The notes: a model not told the origin generated them from the sequence alone. 64,000 nt of DNA from Psychrobacter maritimus (GCF_904846345.1 NZ_CAJHAJ010000002.1:496001-560000); one strand, 5' to 3'. Positions 10,341-20,297 are shown, counted from the first letter of the stretch. Program-made: numbers and translations.

Positions 10341-10895
10341 TTAAAAATCTAGTTGAGAATGCTCTAAATAATTGACGGGTCGTGGCCATTTAACGGCTTT
10401 CTTCGGCATTTCTTGTCCAGCAACTATCATACTAGCAGCATTTATCCAACCTGCATGACCGACGACCAATATTGGTCTATGACTGCTATTTTGTCTAGCA
10501 ATCTCATTTAACCAGTTCTCCACACGCTCAAATAACTGCTGTAAACTTTCGCCGTGCTTAGGTGCAAAATCAGCAAAGTTATTACACCAATCATCAATCT
10601 CTTGTTTTGGTATTTGTGCCCAAGGCTGACCATCCCAGTTACCAAAATCAATCTCTGCAAGCTCAGGGGCGACATGATATTGAAAGCCTTGCTTCGCTAG
10701 CATCTCACCCACTCTTAATGAGCGCTGTAACGGGCTGACCCAAATGAATTTTGGTAATTGATGCAGACGCACAAAGCGCTGTATTTTATTAGCAAGGCGT
10801 TTGATTTTGCGTTTATCGACACTGATATCCGTCTGTCCGATGCAAAACCCATTAGCTGCAATTGGCTTCGGATGCCGCCAAATATGAAATATCAT
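10341..10895 (-). CDS. cobC: Alpha-ribazole phosphatase (histidine phosphatase family)
   Basis: The N-terminus IFHIWRHPKP carries the phosphohistidine RH motif, and the later VVGHAGWI supplies the second catalytic His. The family removes phosphate from alpha-ribazole-5'-phosphate during assembly of the cobalamin lower ligand. The assignment rests on position beside cobS and cobT, since the fold alone could be another phosphoglycerate mutase-like phosphatase. 184 aa, slightly short for the family. It is the last gene of a cobT-cobS-cobC transcript, 37 bp after cobS. Confidence 0.8.
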   Translation of the reverse strand: MIFHIWRHPKPIAANGFCIGQTDISVDKRKIKRLANKIQRFVRLHQLPKFIWVSPLQRSLRVGEMLAKQGFQYHVAPELAEIDFGNWDGQPWAQIPKQEIDDWCNNFADFAPKHGESLQQLFERVENWLNEIARQNSSHRPILVVGHAGWINAASMIVAGQEMPKKAVKWPRPVNYLEHSQLDF

Positions 10896-10932
10896 TTGCT
10901 GTTAGTATCCTATTTCGACCATCACTTTTATA

Positions 10933-11838
10933 TCAGATAAACGGTATAGATATAGAGGCAGCAAGTCCGATATAAATGGCAATCTCACTCAGCTGCTGCG
11001 TGGCACCTAATCCATCACCCGTATAACCCTCTAAACGTCTGCGTAATAAACGGCGCATATAGTCCGTCGCTACGATGCCTAATAATAAAGCCAATAGCCA
11101 TTGCCAGACACCAATCTGCTGCACGGTAGCAGGAAACAAAAGCATGACTAACACGCCAGCCAATAGCAACCACCCACTACTCAATAGTCCTTGAAAAGGC
11201 GTCAGCTGCTGCGCCATCGGCTTAGCTTTAGCATGTTCAATCTCACCGCCATAAGGCAATAGCGCCAGTAAGCTAATACATAATAAGCGTGAGGCGGTAT
11301 GACCAATAATCAGCGCCACAATAGCCACCGATAGTGGCATGGCAGTCAGTAAACTGATTTTGATAAGTAACGCGCATACCAACCCTAGTACACCATAAGT
11401 TCCTAAACGTGAGTCTTTCATAATGGTTAAAGTACGCTCGCGGGTCAGACCACCGCCTAAACCATCGCAACTATCAGCAAGTCCATCTTCATGGAAAGCG
11501 CCAGTGAGCCTAATCCCAAAAGCGGTACTTATTACTGCTGCTACCAAGGGCGTAAATAAGATACTGCCTAGCCAAAATACGCCAGCGCAGAGCAGCCCAA
11601 CCAATAAACCTACTCCAGGAAAATGACGGCTGCTCTGGTGCAACCACTGCGGATTGTAATTGGCAAATTGCGGTATGGGCAGACGCGTTAAAAACTGCAC
11701 CGCCACCAATAATAGACGCCATTCATGTTTTATAAATTCACCAACGCTTGATTTAGACGATGGTTGCTGTGGCGGCTCTGGTTGATTCAATGACTGATTT
11801 AATGGTTGTTTTGATGGCTTTTTTGATAATTGTGACAT
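10933..11838 (-). CDS. cobS: Adenosylcobinamide-GDP ribazoletransferase
   Basis: Integral membrane cobalamin synthase that joins adenosylcobinamide-GDP to alpha-ribazole. Diagnostic stretch: FLTRLPIP ... GAFHEDGLADSCDGLGGG, the metal-binding D/E-rich motif, followed by multiple hydrophobic segments and GYTGDGLGATQQLSE near the C-terminus. An N-terminal extension of about 35 residues is Gln/Pro/Ser-rich. The start ATG touches the cobT stop (both at 11838), indicating translational coupling. Confidence 0.93.
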   Translation of the reverse strand: MSQLSKKPSKQPLNQSLNQPEPPQQPSSKSSVGEFIKHEWRLLLVAVQFLTRLPIPQFANYNPQWLHQSSRHFPGVGLLVGLLCAGVFWLGSILFTPLVAAVISTAFGIRLTGAFHEDGLADSCDGLGGGLTRERTLTIMKDSRLGTYGVLGLVCALLIKISLLTAMPLSVAIVALIIGHTASRLLCISLLALLPYGGEIEHAKAKPMAQQLTPFQGLLSSGWLLLAGVLVMLLFPATVQQIGVWQWLLALLLGIVATDYMRRLLRRRLEGYTGDGLGATQQLSEIAIYIGLAASISIPFI

Positions 11839-12905
11839 TAGCTGTTTTGTCCACTAATACCGGCATCATTAAAACTTGACATCTCATTGATAATGGCACA
11901 AGCCGACTGAAGCAATGGATAAGCCAGTGCCGCACCGCTACCCTCACCTAGGCGCATACCCATATTGAGTAATGGCTCAGCATTGAGCAGTTTTAATAAA
12001 TGCGCATGCCCGGGTTCAACCGAATGATGGGCAAAGACAGCATATTGAGCAACACCGGGCGCTAGGCGCTCAGCAGCCAACAACGCGCTACTAGCAATAA
12101 AACCATCGATTAAAAGAATACGACGCTCACTGGCGGCCTGAATCAGCGCCCCTGCCATCATAGCAATCTCAAGCCCGCCCAACGCAGCAAGTATGTCGAA
12201 TGGCGCTTGTGCTTCGCTATGACGCGCCAACACTTGCGTTAAAATAGTCGCCTTGTGTTGTAACCCTGCATCGTCAAGACCGGTGCCGCGACCGATACAA
12301 TCATTAATCGGTGTATCGCCCAATCTTGCCAGCAAAAGACTTGCCGCGGAGGTGTTACCAATGCCCATCTCTCCGACGATAAGCAAATTACCCGCCATGC
12401 TCTTGACCACGTCCATGCCGTTCTCTAAGGCAGCTAAACACTCTGCTGCGCTCATCGCAGGCTCGGTTAGCGCATCACGGCTACCGTGACGGACTTTATA
12501 ATCGAGCAATTGCGCATGGTCTTTAAAAGGAGAATTGGCAAAGTCGGCATCGACACCAGCATCGACCACTTTTAGCTCAATATTATGCTGACGGGCTAAG
12601 ACATTGATAGCAGCGCCGCCTTGTAAAAAGTTATAAACCATCTGCGCAGTCACAGCACTAGGATATGCGGATGTGCCATGCTTGGTTAAGCCATGATCGG
12701 CGGCAAATACTCGAATCTGTGGCTGATTAATATGCGGCGCGGTCGTACCTTGAATCATACCTAACTGCACAGCGAGCGTTTCTAAACGTCCAAGGGCGCC
12801 AAGCGGCTTGGTCTTTTGGTCGATGATTTGCTGCAACTGCTGGCGCAGCTCATTATTTTCGATATTGGGAATAGTAGGCGCGGTAAAGGTGGTCAAGGCA
12901 ATCAT
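11838..12905 (-). CDS. cobT: Nicotinate-nucleotide-dimethylbenzimidazole phosphoribosyltransferase
   Basis: Activates the lower-ligand base to alpha-ribazole phosphate. Visible are KTKPLGALGRLETLA near the N-terminus, the FAADHGLTKHGTSAYP stretch, GEMGIGNTSAASLL in the middle, and MRLGEGSGAALA near the C-terminus, containing the catalytic Glu. 355 aa is full length. First gene of cobT-cobS-cobC. No cobU/cobP, corrin-ring genes or cobalamin riboswitch are seen here, which fits a salvage or lower-ligand role unless the rest lies elsewhere. Confidence 0.95.
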   Translation of the reverse strand: MIALTTFTAPTIPNIENNELRQQLQQIIDQKTKPLGALGRLETLAVQLGMIQGTTAPHINQPQIRVFAADHGLTKHGTSAYPSAVTAQMVYNFLQGGAAINVLARQHNIELKVVDAGVDADFANSPFKDHAQLLDYKVRHGSRDALTEPAMSAAECLAALENGMDVVKSMAGNLLIVGEMGIGNTSAASLLLARLGDTPINDCIGRGTGLDDAGLQHKATILTQVLARHSEAQAPFDILAALGGLEIAMMAGALIQAASERRILLIDGFIASSALLAAERLAPGVAQYAVFAHHSVEPGHAHLLKLLNAEPLLNMGMRLGEGSGAALAYPLLQSACAIINEMSSFNDAGISGQNS

Positions 12906-13014
12906 CCTAAAGGTTATAAATGAAACAGGAGACTATGGTAGCAGATTATCCAATTTATAATGATATGATTGGCTTAATTGCACAATTCCAACTTGCATAA
13001 TCGTAGAGTATTTC

Positions 13015-14151
13015 ATGAAAATTTTAATCGCCCCTGACTCATTTAAAGAAAGTGTAGAGGCATTAGATGTCTGCCACGCTATCCAGTCTGGATTCAGTCA
13101 AGTGTTTCCTGACGCTGACTATAAGCTGCTACCCATGGCAGATGGCGGTGAAGGAACTTCTGCAGTATTGTCTTATGTACTAGGTGGCCGCTGGAAAGAA
13201 GTGCGAGTCCATGACCCCTTAATGCGACCAATCAATGCTAAATATCTGCTATTAGAAAATGAGACAGCCGTAATTGAAAGTGCTCAAGCCTGCGGTCTAC
13301 ATTTATTGACGACTGAAGAAAGAAATCCGTTAATTACGAGTAGCTACGGAGTCGGCGAACTTATTGCGGATGCTTTAGATGAAGGCGTTAAACGCATCAT
13401 TATCGGTTTGGGTGGTAGCGCCACCAATGATGCGGGACTTGGTATGCTAATGGCGCTTGGCATGACGTTTCATGATAGTGACGACAATACGTTAGCCCAA
13501 GGCGGCGGCGCGCTTGCCAACTTGCAACGATTAGATGCGACAAACTTCCATACTAGCGTGCTGGAGACAGTATTTGAAGTAGCGTGTGATGTCACCAACC
13601 CTTTATGTGGCGAGTTGGGTGCCAGTGTAATATTTGGCCCTCAAAAAGGCGCCAGCCCGCAGCAAATCAATGATTTGGATAAAGCGCTAACGCATTTTGC
13701 GAGTGTATGTGAGCAGCATGGCTATCAGAATTACCAAGACATAGCGGGTGCTGGTGCTGCAGGTGGGCTTGGCTATGCGTTAATCAGCTTTTGCCAAGCT
13801 GAGTTAACATCAGGCTTTGATACAGTGGCAAAAGTTACCAACTTATCACAACATATTGCCGATGCAGATTTAGTCATCACTGGTGAAGGCAAGCTTGACG
13901 CTCAATCTGCCATGGGTAAAGTAGCTGGCGGCATTAGCCAAATCGCCAAAGTCAGCCAGACGCCAGTGATTGCTATTTGCGGCAGTGTTGATGGGCTAGA
14001 ACCTGCTCAAACCAGTCAGTTTGAGGTTATTATGCCCAGTATCCAAAAGCTAGAGTCCATCGATAATGTCTTTAAAAACGCTTATCATAATATTGAAATC
14101 ACCGCTGCCAATATTGCAGCGGCGATAAAATTGGGTCAACGCATAAAATAG
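13015..14151 (+). CDS. garK: Glycerate 2-kinase
   Basis: GlxK/GarK family kinase that phosphorylates D-glycerate. Family hallmarks: the N-terminus MKILIAPDSFKESV, then MADGGEGT, GLGGSATNDAGLGML and ITGEGKLDAQSAMGK. The 378 aa length is normal. It is divergent from cobT across 109 bp and stands alone, with no other glycolate or glucarate genes visible, so the source of glycerate is not shown. The choice between garK and glxK is arbitrary. Confidence 0.93.
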   Translation: MKILIAPDSFKESVEALDVCHAIQSGFSQVFPDADYKLLPMADGGEGTSAVLSYVLGGRWKEVRVHDPLMRPINAKYLLLENETAVIESAQACGLHLLTTEERNPLITSSYGVGELIADALDEGVKRIIIGLGGSATNDAGLGMLMALGMTFHDSDDNTLAQGGGALANLQRLDATNFHTSVLETVFEVACDVTNPLCGELGASVIFGPQKGASPQQINDLDKALTHFASVCEQHGYQNYQDIAGAGAAGGLGYALISFCQAELTSGFDTVAKVTNLSQHIADADLVITGEGKLDAQSAMGKVAGGISQIAKVSQTPVIAICGSVDGLEPAQTSQFEVIMPSIQKLESIDNVFKNAYHNIEITAANIAAAIKLGQRIK

Positions 14152-14391
14152 TATTTATAGAGCTACTTTATATTTTCTCATAGCCATTTTTGACTGTATT
14201 AGCGTTAAATGGTGCTCTTATCATCTAAGAGCGCTATTTTTATGTGAGCTATCAACAATACTGAGCTGTTGCATAAGGAAGTCACTTAAGGAGTTAGGCA
14301 TGCTACTATTTGGGTTATGATTTAAGTCTCTTTTTTATTTTATTCTAAATTTAGCTAGTGCTTATTAATTAGCAGTTATCAAGGACGATAA

Positions 14392-15219
14392 ATGAATAAC
14401 CATAATCTCAAGCCATCAGAACCCTGCTCCTCAATGAATCCCAGCGAGCCCTTGGTTATTAGAGAAAACTTAGGCAGTGTTGTGACGTTGACACTCAACT
14501 GTCCCAAACAATTTAACGCGCTATCAGTAGATATGTTATCTGCTATGCAAACAGAGCTTGACAGCATCGCGCAAGATACGAGTACACAGGTACTAGTGAT
14601 TGCCGCAAACGGTAAGGCCTTTTGTGCCGGTCATAATCTAAAAGAGATGCGCGCCAATCCAGAAAAGGCCTTTCAGCGCGCCTTATTTGAACAGTGCAGC
14701 CAGATGATGCTGACCATCAATCGCATGCCACAAGTGGTAATAGCTAAAGTAGAGGGCATCGCTACTGCTGCTGGCTGTCAGCTGGTGGCAGCATGTGATT
14801 TAGCTGTCGCCTCGGACAATGCCAAATTTGCCACTTCTGGTATTAGCGTAGGGCTGTTTTGTTCCACCCCTGCAGTAGCAGTCAGTCGCAACCTCTCTCG
14901 TAAGCAAGCATTTGAGATGCTCATCACCGGTGAATTTATCGATGCTCATACCGCACTGCAACAAGGACTCATCAACCGTGTGGCAAGCGCAGAGCAATTA
15001 GATACGACTTTGCAGTCTTTAATAGATAGCATTATCGCCAAATCCTCAGTCGCTTTGACCACCGGCAAAACCATGTTCTATAACCAGTTGGATATGGCAT
15101 TGGCAGAGGCTTATGAGTATGCCAGCGAGGTGATGAGCTGCAATATGATGGCGGATGATGTGAGTGAAGGGATTGATGCCTTTATCGAAAAGCGTCCTGC
15201 CGTATGGACAGGGCACTAA
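14392..15219 (+). CDS. Enoyl-CoA hydratase/isomerase family protein
   Basis: A crotonase-fold protein of 275 aa. The oxyanion-hole segments AFCAGHNLKEM and the second-turn GIATAAGCQLVAACDLAVA are visible. The classic hydratase catalytic Glu is not evident: the sequence SVGLFCSTPAVAVSR stands where many hydratases have LGxxPGxGG. This pattern resembles the ECHDC3-like branch, whose substrate is uncertain. It starts with a polar extension of about 20 residues and has no operon partner. Confidence 0.82.
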   Translation: MNNHNLKPSEPCSSMNPSEPLVIRENLGSVVTLTLNCPKQFNALSVDMLSAMQTELDSIAQDTSTQVLVIAANGKAFCAGHNLKEMRANPEKAFQRALFEQCSQMMLTINRMPQVVIAKVEGIATAAGCQLVAACDLAVASDNAKFATSGISVGLFCSTPAVAVSRNLSRKQAFEMLITGEFIDAHTALQQGLINRVASAEQLDTTLQSLIDSIIAKSSVALTTGKTMFYNQLDMALAEAYEYASEVMSCNMMADDVSEGIDAFIEKRPAVWTGH

Positions 15220-15322
15220 GAGCAATATCAGCATTTTATAACATAAAATACTGATATCGGCACACGCGACTTTTTAGATAATACAATACGCTTTGCTCAA
15301 TAAAGAAGGACAATAATGAAAA

Positions 15323-15745
15323 CTACTCTGCTAATAATTTCGCCAACAACTCATTTATCTCAACTTTAAATTCTCTGTCTTCGATTTTATTGGCGCTAAT
15401 TTTAGCATTTTGTAGGTTTTCGATAGCCGCCTCTGTTTGACCCAATTCGATTTGCAGCTCAGCCATAGAAAATGCAATTGATGCCAAATGGTCTTTTGAA
15501 TTAATCGCCGCGGCTTTATCTAACGCTTTTTGATAGATAACCAATGCTTCATCCAAATCTTCGGTAAAGTCAGCCAATGTCTCCCACTGTTCAGGATGGT
15601 CTTTATCGCTCTTTTCATTCTCGTTACAAAGATCTTTTAACTGCGCATATAGCATATCAAAGGTTTTTTGATCGTTTTTACTGTCCGCTTCTAGCAGTTT
15701 TTCTGCTAGCACATAAATGGATTTATATATTTTGGTATTAATCAT
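15323..15745 (-). CDS. TPR-like helical repeat protein
   Basis: A 140-aa acidic, all-helical protein. The stretch LDEALVIYQKALDKAAAINSKDHLASIAFSMAELQIELGQTEAAIENLQNAK has the spacing of two tetratricopeptide repeats. No signal peptide or catalytic motif. Single gene; it may act as a scaffold, but no partner is indicated by the neighbourhood. Confidence 0.65.
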   Translation of the reverse strand: MINTKIYKSIYVLAEKLLEADSKNDQKTFDMLYAQLKDLCNENEKSDKDHPEQWETLADFTEDLDEALVIYQKALDKAAAINSKDHLASIAFSMAELQIELGQTEAAIENLQNAKISANKIEDREFKVEINELLAKLLAE

Positions 15746-15823
15746 GATGGATAACCCTGTTAGTTGTTCGTCAAATACGTTAATGGCGTTGATTATAGAC
15801 TAGTTTGCCTGAATAGCTCATAG

Positions 15824-15854
15824 AAAAGGGCGTGATATCGATATCACACCCTTA
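15824..15854 (-). terminator. Hairpin downstream of ridA-like gene
   Basis: AAGGG.GTGATATC pairs with GATATCAC.CCCTT, with one mismatch and an A-run on the left that reads as a T-run on the minus strand. Probably ends the dadA-ridA transcript. Confidence 0.55.
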
Positions 15855-15909
15855 TACTGTATTTAGCTAATAAAATAAGCAGTTAATATAGCCAATGAAA
15901 TGGCAACGT

Positions 15910-16248
15910 TTACTCAGCAGCGATGGCAATCATCTCAACCAATAGTTCAGGACGTGCCAATGCCGACTCGCCGCAAGCACGAGCGGGTGGCTGCACGCCT
16001 TCAAACCATTTATCCCACACTTCATTCATTGCAGCAAAGTCTGCCATATCTTTTATCCAGACTGTCACTGACAATAGCTTTGATTTATCGCTGCCCACTT
16101 CCTCTAACAGTGCTTGTATCTTCTCTAAACACGTCAAGGTTTGCGCTTTGATATCGTCTTCGCTATTGCCCACTTGACCACATAAATAAACGGTCTGGTT
16201 ATGCACTACGATTTTACTCATACGTTGGTTACTATGCAGCTTTTGCAT
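15910..16248 (-). CDS. RidA/YjgF family enamine/imine deaminase
   Basis: 112 aa with the family core VVHNQTVYLCGQVG, LLSVTVWIKDMADFAAMNEVWDKWF and PPARACGESALARPELLVEMIAIA, including the conserved active-site Arg. RidA proteins hydrolyse reactive imines and enamines released by amino-acid oxidising enzymes. It lies 94 bp downstream of a DadA-like dehydrogenase that would make imines, so a protective role for that reaction is a sensible inference. An internal Met at residue 10 is an alternative start. Confidence 0.88.
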   Translation of the reverse strand: MQKLHSNQRMSKIVVHNQTVYLCGQVGNSEDDIKAQTLTCLEKIQALLEEVGSDKSKLLSVTVWIKDMADFAAMNEVWDKWFEGVQPPARACGESALARPELLVEMIAIAAE

Positions 16249-16342
16249 GGATTATTATCCTTAATTTTTTAATGGTCTTAAATACATGAGCGTTTAAATA
16301 TATAGATGGCTCACGTTTTATTAAACAGTGCTTAGCAAGAAA

Positions 16343-17590
16343 TTAGCGAGAAAAACGATCGGCGCTAAAGGGTTTAATATCGACCAATAGCGGCTTTTCA
16401 TGAATCATCTCTTCGACGATACGACCGGTCATCGGCCCTAAGGTAAAGCCTTGATGGCTATGACCAAAGGCAAACCATAATTTGTCATGCTTAGGCGCAG
16501 GACCGATAACCGGCTTCATATCAGGCATACAAGGACGTGAGCCTGCCCATGCTTCACTTTCAACGGCATCTTCTAGCGGTAGTATTTTGCGCGCAAGTTT
16601 TAACACGGTATTTAATTGGCCAAAGTTCTTTGGCGCATTCATCGTGGTCATCTCAGCACCAGTAGTAATGCGGATACCTTGCTGCATTGGCCCCATCACA
16701 AAGCCTTTATCCATATCAAACATACTATGATGAATGGTGTTTTTCTCATTCACTTTAAAATGCTGATGATAGCCACGCATCGGGAACAACGGCAAATCAT
16801 AACCAAGCGGTTTGATTAAATCATTCGACCAAGGTCCAGCGGCAATGACCAATTTATCACTGTAATAAGTGTCATTGTCGGTAATGACTTTCCAGCCGTT
16901 TTCTTCTTGTACAATTTCTTTGACGCTGCTTTCTTTGATGGTACCTTGCATCTCTTGGAAGTTTTTAGCATAAGCTTTTACAAGTGAGCTTGGGTTTGAC
17001 ACTTGCCAAGAGTTGAGCCAATGAATCGCGCCAACGAACGCGTCAAAATTGGCACTAGGCTCCATGGCTTTTAACGCTTCAACCGTCAAGACGTTATGCT
17101 CAACACCCTGATTGCGCGCGTCAATAGCAGCAGCAATGGCTTCTTTAAACGTCTCTTCAGAGCGATGCAGCTGCAACCAGCCATCACGGGTAATCAATTC
17201 ATCAGCACCAGAGGCTTCAATCATGGTTTGGTGCTCGCTGGTACAATGCTCAATCAACGTCTGCCATTCCGCTTCTATTTTTTTGACTGAAGCAGGTGTA
17301 GAATATTTCCAATACTGCAATAGCGCCTGATGATAACGCAAAATCGCTGGGATTCGATAGCGAATATCGGTCCCTTGGTTCGGCAATACACGTATCATTT
17401 CAGTCAGGTGGCGTGGAAACGGATGGGTATGAATCGCCTCACGCTGAATCAAACCCGCATTGCCGTATGAAGTCTCAGAGCCCGGTAATTTTTTGTCTAA
17501 CAGCAATACTTGAGCGTTATTTTTTTGTAGATGCCAAGCAACTGAGGTGCCGACCATCCCTGCACCGATAACGATCACTTCATAGCGCAT
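16343..17590 (-). CDS. FAD-dependent D-amino acid dehydrogenase-like oxidoreductase
   Basis: DAO-family flavoprotein of 415 aa. The N-terminal VIVIGAGMVGTSVAWHL dinucleotide motif and a C-terminal WAGSRPCMPDMKPVIGP followed by GHSHQGFTLGPMTG match DadA-type dehydrogenases. These oxidise D-amino acids to 2-oxo acids and pass electrons to the respiratory chain. Other DAO enzymes such as glycine oxidase or hydroxyproline oxidase are possible. No dadX racemase is nearby. Co-oriented with the ridA-like gene. Confidence 0.82.
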   Translation of the reverse strand: MRYEVIVIGAGMVGTSVAWHLQKNNAQVLLLDKKLPGSETSYGNAGLIQREAIHTHPFPRHLTEMIRVLPNQGTDIRYRIPAILRYHQALLQYWKYSTPASVKKIEAEWQTLIEHCTSEHQTMIEASGADELITRDGWLQLHRSEETFKEAIAAAIDARNQGVEHNVLTVEALKAMEPSANFDAFVGAIHWLNSWQVSNPSSLVKAYAKNFQEMQGTIKESSVKEIVQEENGWKVITDNDTYYSDKLVIAAGPWSNDLIKPLGYDLPLFPMRGYHQHFKVNEKNTIHHSMFDMDKGFVMGPMQQGIRITTGAEMTTMNAPKNFGQLNTVLKLARKILPLEDAVESEAWAGSRPCMPDMKPVIGPAPKHDKLWFAFGHSHQGFTLGPMTGRIVEEMIHEKPLLVDIKPFSADRFSR

Positions 17591-17945
17591 AACTTGTCCT
17601 TTTTTAAGGTCTTAATACAAAGTATAAAATAGAAGAAATAATAGATAAGGGAGTAATAGTAACGCATTGAGCGCCAGATTAAACCCTTATGATATAAATA
17701 TTTTTGCTATTAAATACTTTTGGTTATGGATTTCAATGGAAGGTATTTTTGATAGGAATAACGCGGCAATTTAGTGGTCATTGACGGGTAATACGAAAAT
17801 ACATCTAATGAATTAAGGCATCTATGAAGTCATCAGTAGCAAGTGAAGTAGAAATTTTTGTCAGTGGAAATTGCATCTTTGTTAGCTTGGATTGGCTATT
17901 TATTTGACAATCAGATTATTGAAATGTTTAAAGAACAACTTCATT
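17591..17945. other. Intergenic boundary of the helicase block
   Basis: 355 bp without a full gene. On the plus strand a frame open from about 17855 to a stop at 17960-17962 encodes a short hydrophobic, then charged stretch (LLAWIGYLFDNQIIEMFKEQ). It overlaps the end of the Lhr-like helicase gene and could be a vestige of an older gene cut by insertion of the defence block, but is too short to prove. No terminator is evident. Confidence 0.3.
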
Positions 17946-20297
17946 TTACAGCTTGTTTTTAGCAAATAACTGCAACCAATCACTGAGACCATTAACATCG
18001 AAGACTTTTGCACCATAACCAATATTCAGCAAATCTTCAGGCAGATATTCATCAAACTTCTCGATTATCTTATTGGGTACGCTTTCGGCAAGCTCAGTAG
18101 CAAATGGTATAGGATTGGAGGCTAAAACTTGTAAGAACCTCGTAATCTGAACCGAATCGACTTTATTAACGCGTATTACTCCAGCATAAGATTCAATATC
18201 ATAATTATGCAGCATAAGTATTGCTATTAAAGTATTAACCACCTTATCACCGCGCCACATGAATATATAAGTATTGCCGTCTTGATCTATTATTGGTCGA
18301 TGACGCAATTGACATCTATTAAAAGTCTCAATGCTTTCTTTAAACAGCTCACGCGCTGTTTTGTCAGCGAAATCGATTTTTTTATCACCGACTGAAATAC
18401 GATAATCGCCACTACTTAATATATCATACATCTCTTGACGCACTCGGTCATGTATTGACATGCCACCACTGTCAAAAGCTGGAGGCACACCGCCACCTTT
18501 GGCAGCAATGACATAGACGACTTTTTTATCCATATCCATATCTGCTACTTGCCAGCGCCTACCTCCAAAAATAAGATACTGTTTAGGTATTAACATAGTT
18601 GTAATAGGTAGAGTACCCAGCGTTTTACTACCTGCTACAAGACGATATTCCTCTGGCGTTTTAAACACTGCATAAAAAGTATAGTGCCCAACGATACGCT
18701 CGCCTACTATTCCTAACACCAATTGCTGATTGCCAAGCTGTGTAATCAGTTGCATTGCGCCCATTTGTGCTAATAATGATTTAAAATGAGCCGGCGTTAT
18801 CTTTTGAAAAGGCCCTTGTCTACATAGCAAAGTATAAATTTGGTCGGCGCGAATACCGCCCCATTGACCAATGGTTGCTAGCACTTGATGCAATAGCGTT
18901 GAGAAGTGATAGAGGGAAGTATCAGCAGGCTCAAACCATCTACTAGCAATAAGCAGTCTTATCATTGCCATTGACTGCACCAGCTCTAAGCGTAGCCTAT
19001 CCACCAAGCTGGTATCTACATCGATTTGTTTTTCGATGATAAGCATGCGCAAAACTGATGAACCACCACGCCTACCCGAGCGCCCAAGCCGTTGCCGCAA
19101 GCTTGAAACAGAATGTGGTGCGGTCACTTGCACGACAGAATCGACTTTACCAATATCAATACCTAGCTCCAAAGTCATTGTACAGACAGCGGTAGTCGGC
19201 AAATCATCCTTTTGCAAACGCTGCTCTAAACCTTCTCTCCACTCTTTAGCTAATGAGCCGTGATGGGGGAAAAACTCATTGGGGACAACATTATGCTCAC
19301 ACTTCTCACTTAGCATCGTGGCTATGAGTTCTGTACGTGCACGGCTATTAGCAAAGATAAGGTGATTACCGCCACGACAAAAGCGATATAAATCTGTGCA
19401 TATTTGTGTTTGAGCATCATAAACAATCTGAAAACCAGTATTTTGAGAATTAGTATCCTTAGATTCATTGCTATCAATACTGACGCTCTCTAAACCAATA
19501 CCTGCAAAACTTTCATCCGTAGCGCTATTGCTTTTAGAATCGGTTTCAGCGTCGTTGTCATTACTTTGCGCCGCTTGTCTTATCTGACTATGCTGTACAT
19601 AACCTTTTAGTTGTACCTTGACGCTTGAAGTCGAGTCAGTATCTTCAACAATGACACAAGGTAAGGCGTTATTAGGACGTAGCGATAAAGGTACAGTTTC
19701 TAAGTTGCCCAAAGTGGCACTAAGCGCGACTCGCGGAATAGGCGCATCTAGCCGTCCAGCCACATGCTCAAGACGGGTCAAGAGCGACAACAAATGCTGT
19801 CCACGCTCGCTTCCTAAGAACGCATGAAATTCGTCAATGACAATATATTTGAGCTCGCCAAAAGCTTGTTTTACCCAGCCTGCATCTCGTATCATTAAAG
19901 ATTCAAGCGATTCAGGGGTAATCAAAATAATCCCTGATGGTGACTTTTTCTGTTGCTTCTTTTTACTCTGTAGACTATCACCATGCCAAGGAGTTACTTG
20001 CATATCAAGTAACTCTGCTAGACCTTGAAGACGTCGATACTGGTCATTAATCAGTGCTTTTAGCGGACTGATATAGAGAATGCCGACACCTTTATCTTGA
20101 TGAGCAATAGCACTACAAGCAGGCAAAAAGAAGGCTTCTGTTTTACCTGCAGCCGTTGCCGCACTGATAAGCACGTCCGTTTGCCCTGATAAAATGGGCG
20201 CAATGGCTTTTGCTTGTACTTCCCGCAGTCCATGCCAGCCTTGGTTAAATATCCAGCGTTGTATACGTTTATCAAGCTCGGTATGGGCGTCTCTCAA
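17946..20297 (-). CDS. sngC: Shango-like SngC: Lhr-type DEAD/DEAH helicase
   Basis: Superfamily 2 helicase of 783 aa. Motifs in order: Q-like region FNQGWHGLREVQ, Walker A ATAAGKTEA (about 46-54), Ia ISPLKALINDQ, DEFHAF (motif II), SATLGN (motif III), and in the second RecA domain HHGSLAKEWREGLEQ, TLELGIDIG and QRLGRSGRRGG (motif VI). This is the Lhr/BrxHI-like branch. A Ser/Asp-rich linker (about 236-290) splits the two RecA domains. The C-terminal 350 residues have no motif I recognise. Start is TTG with GAGAG upstream; ATG is unavailable in frame. It lies 28 bp after the ATPase gene. The Shango assignment is from architecture (TerB protein + ATPase + helicase). Confidence 0.8.
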   Translation of the reverse strand: MRDAHTELDKRIQRWIFNQGWHGLREVQAKAIAPILSGQTDVLISAATAAGKTEAFFLPACSAIAHQDKGVGILYISPLKALINDQYRRLQGLAELLDMQVTPWHGDSLQSKKKQQKKSPSGIILITPESLESLMIRDAGWVKQAFGELKYIVIDEFHAFLGSERGQHLLSLLTRLEHVAGRLDAPIPRVALSATLGNLETVPLSLRPNNALPCVIVEDTDSTSSVKVQLKGYVQHSQIRQAAQSNDNDAETDSKSNSATDESFAGIGLESVSIDSNESKDTNSQNTGFQIVYDAQTQICTDLYRFCRGGNHLIFANSRARTELIATMLSEKCEHNVVPNEFFPHHGSLAKEWREGLEQRLQKDDLPTTAVCTMTLELGIDIGKVDSVVQVTAPHSVSSLRQRLGRSGRRGGSSVLRMLIIEKQIDVDTSLVDRLRLELVQSMAMIRLLIASRWFEPADTSLYHFSTLLHQVLATIGQWGGIRADQIYTLLCRQGPFQKITPAHFKSLLAQMGAMQLITQLGNQQLVLGIVGERIVGHYTFYAVFKTPEEYRLVAGSKTLGTLPITTMLIPKQYLIFGGRRWQVADMDMDKKVVYVIAAKGGGVPPAFDSGGMSIHDRVRQEMYDILSSGDYRISVGDKKIDFADKTARELFKESIETFNRCQLRHRPIIDQDGNTYIFMWRGDKVVNTLIAILMLHNYDIESYAGVIRVNKVDSVQITRFLQVLASNPIPFATELAESVPNKIIEKFDEYLPEDLLNIGYGAKVFDVNGLSDWLQLFAKNKL

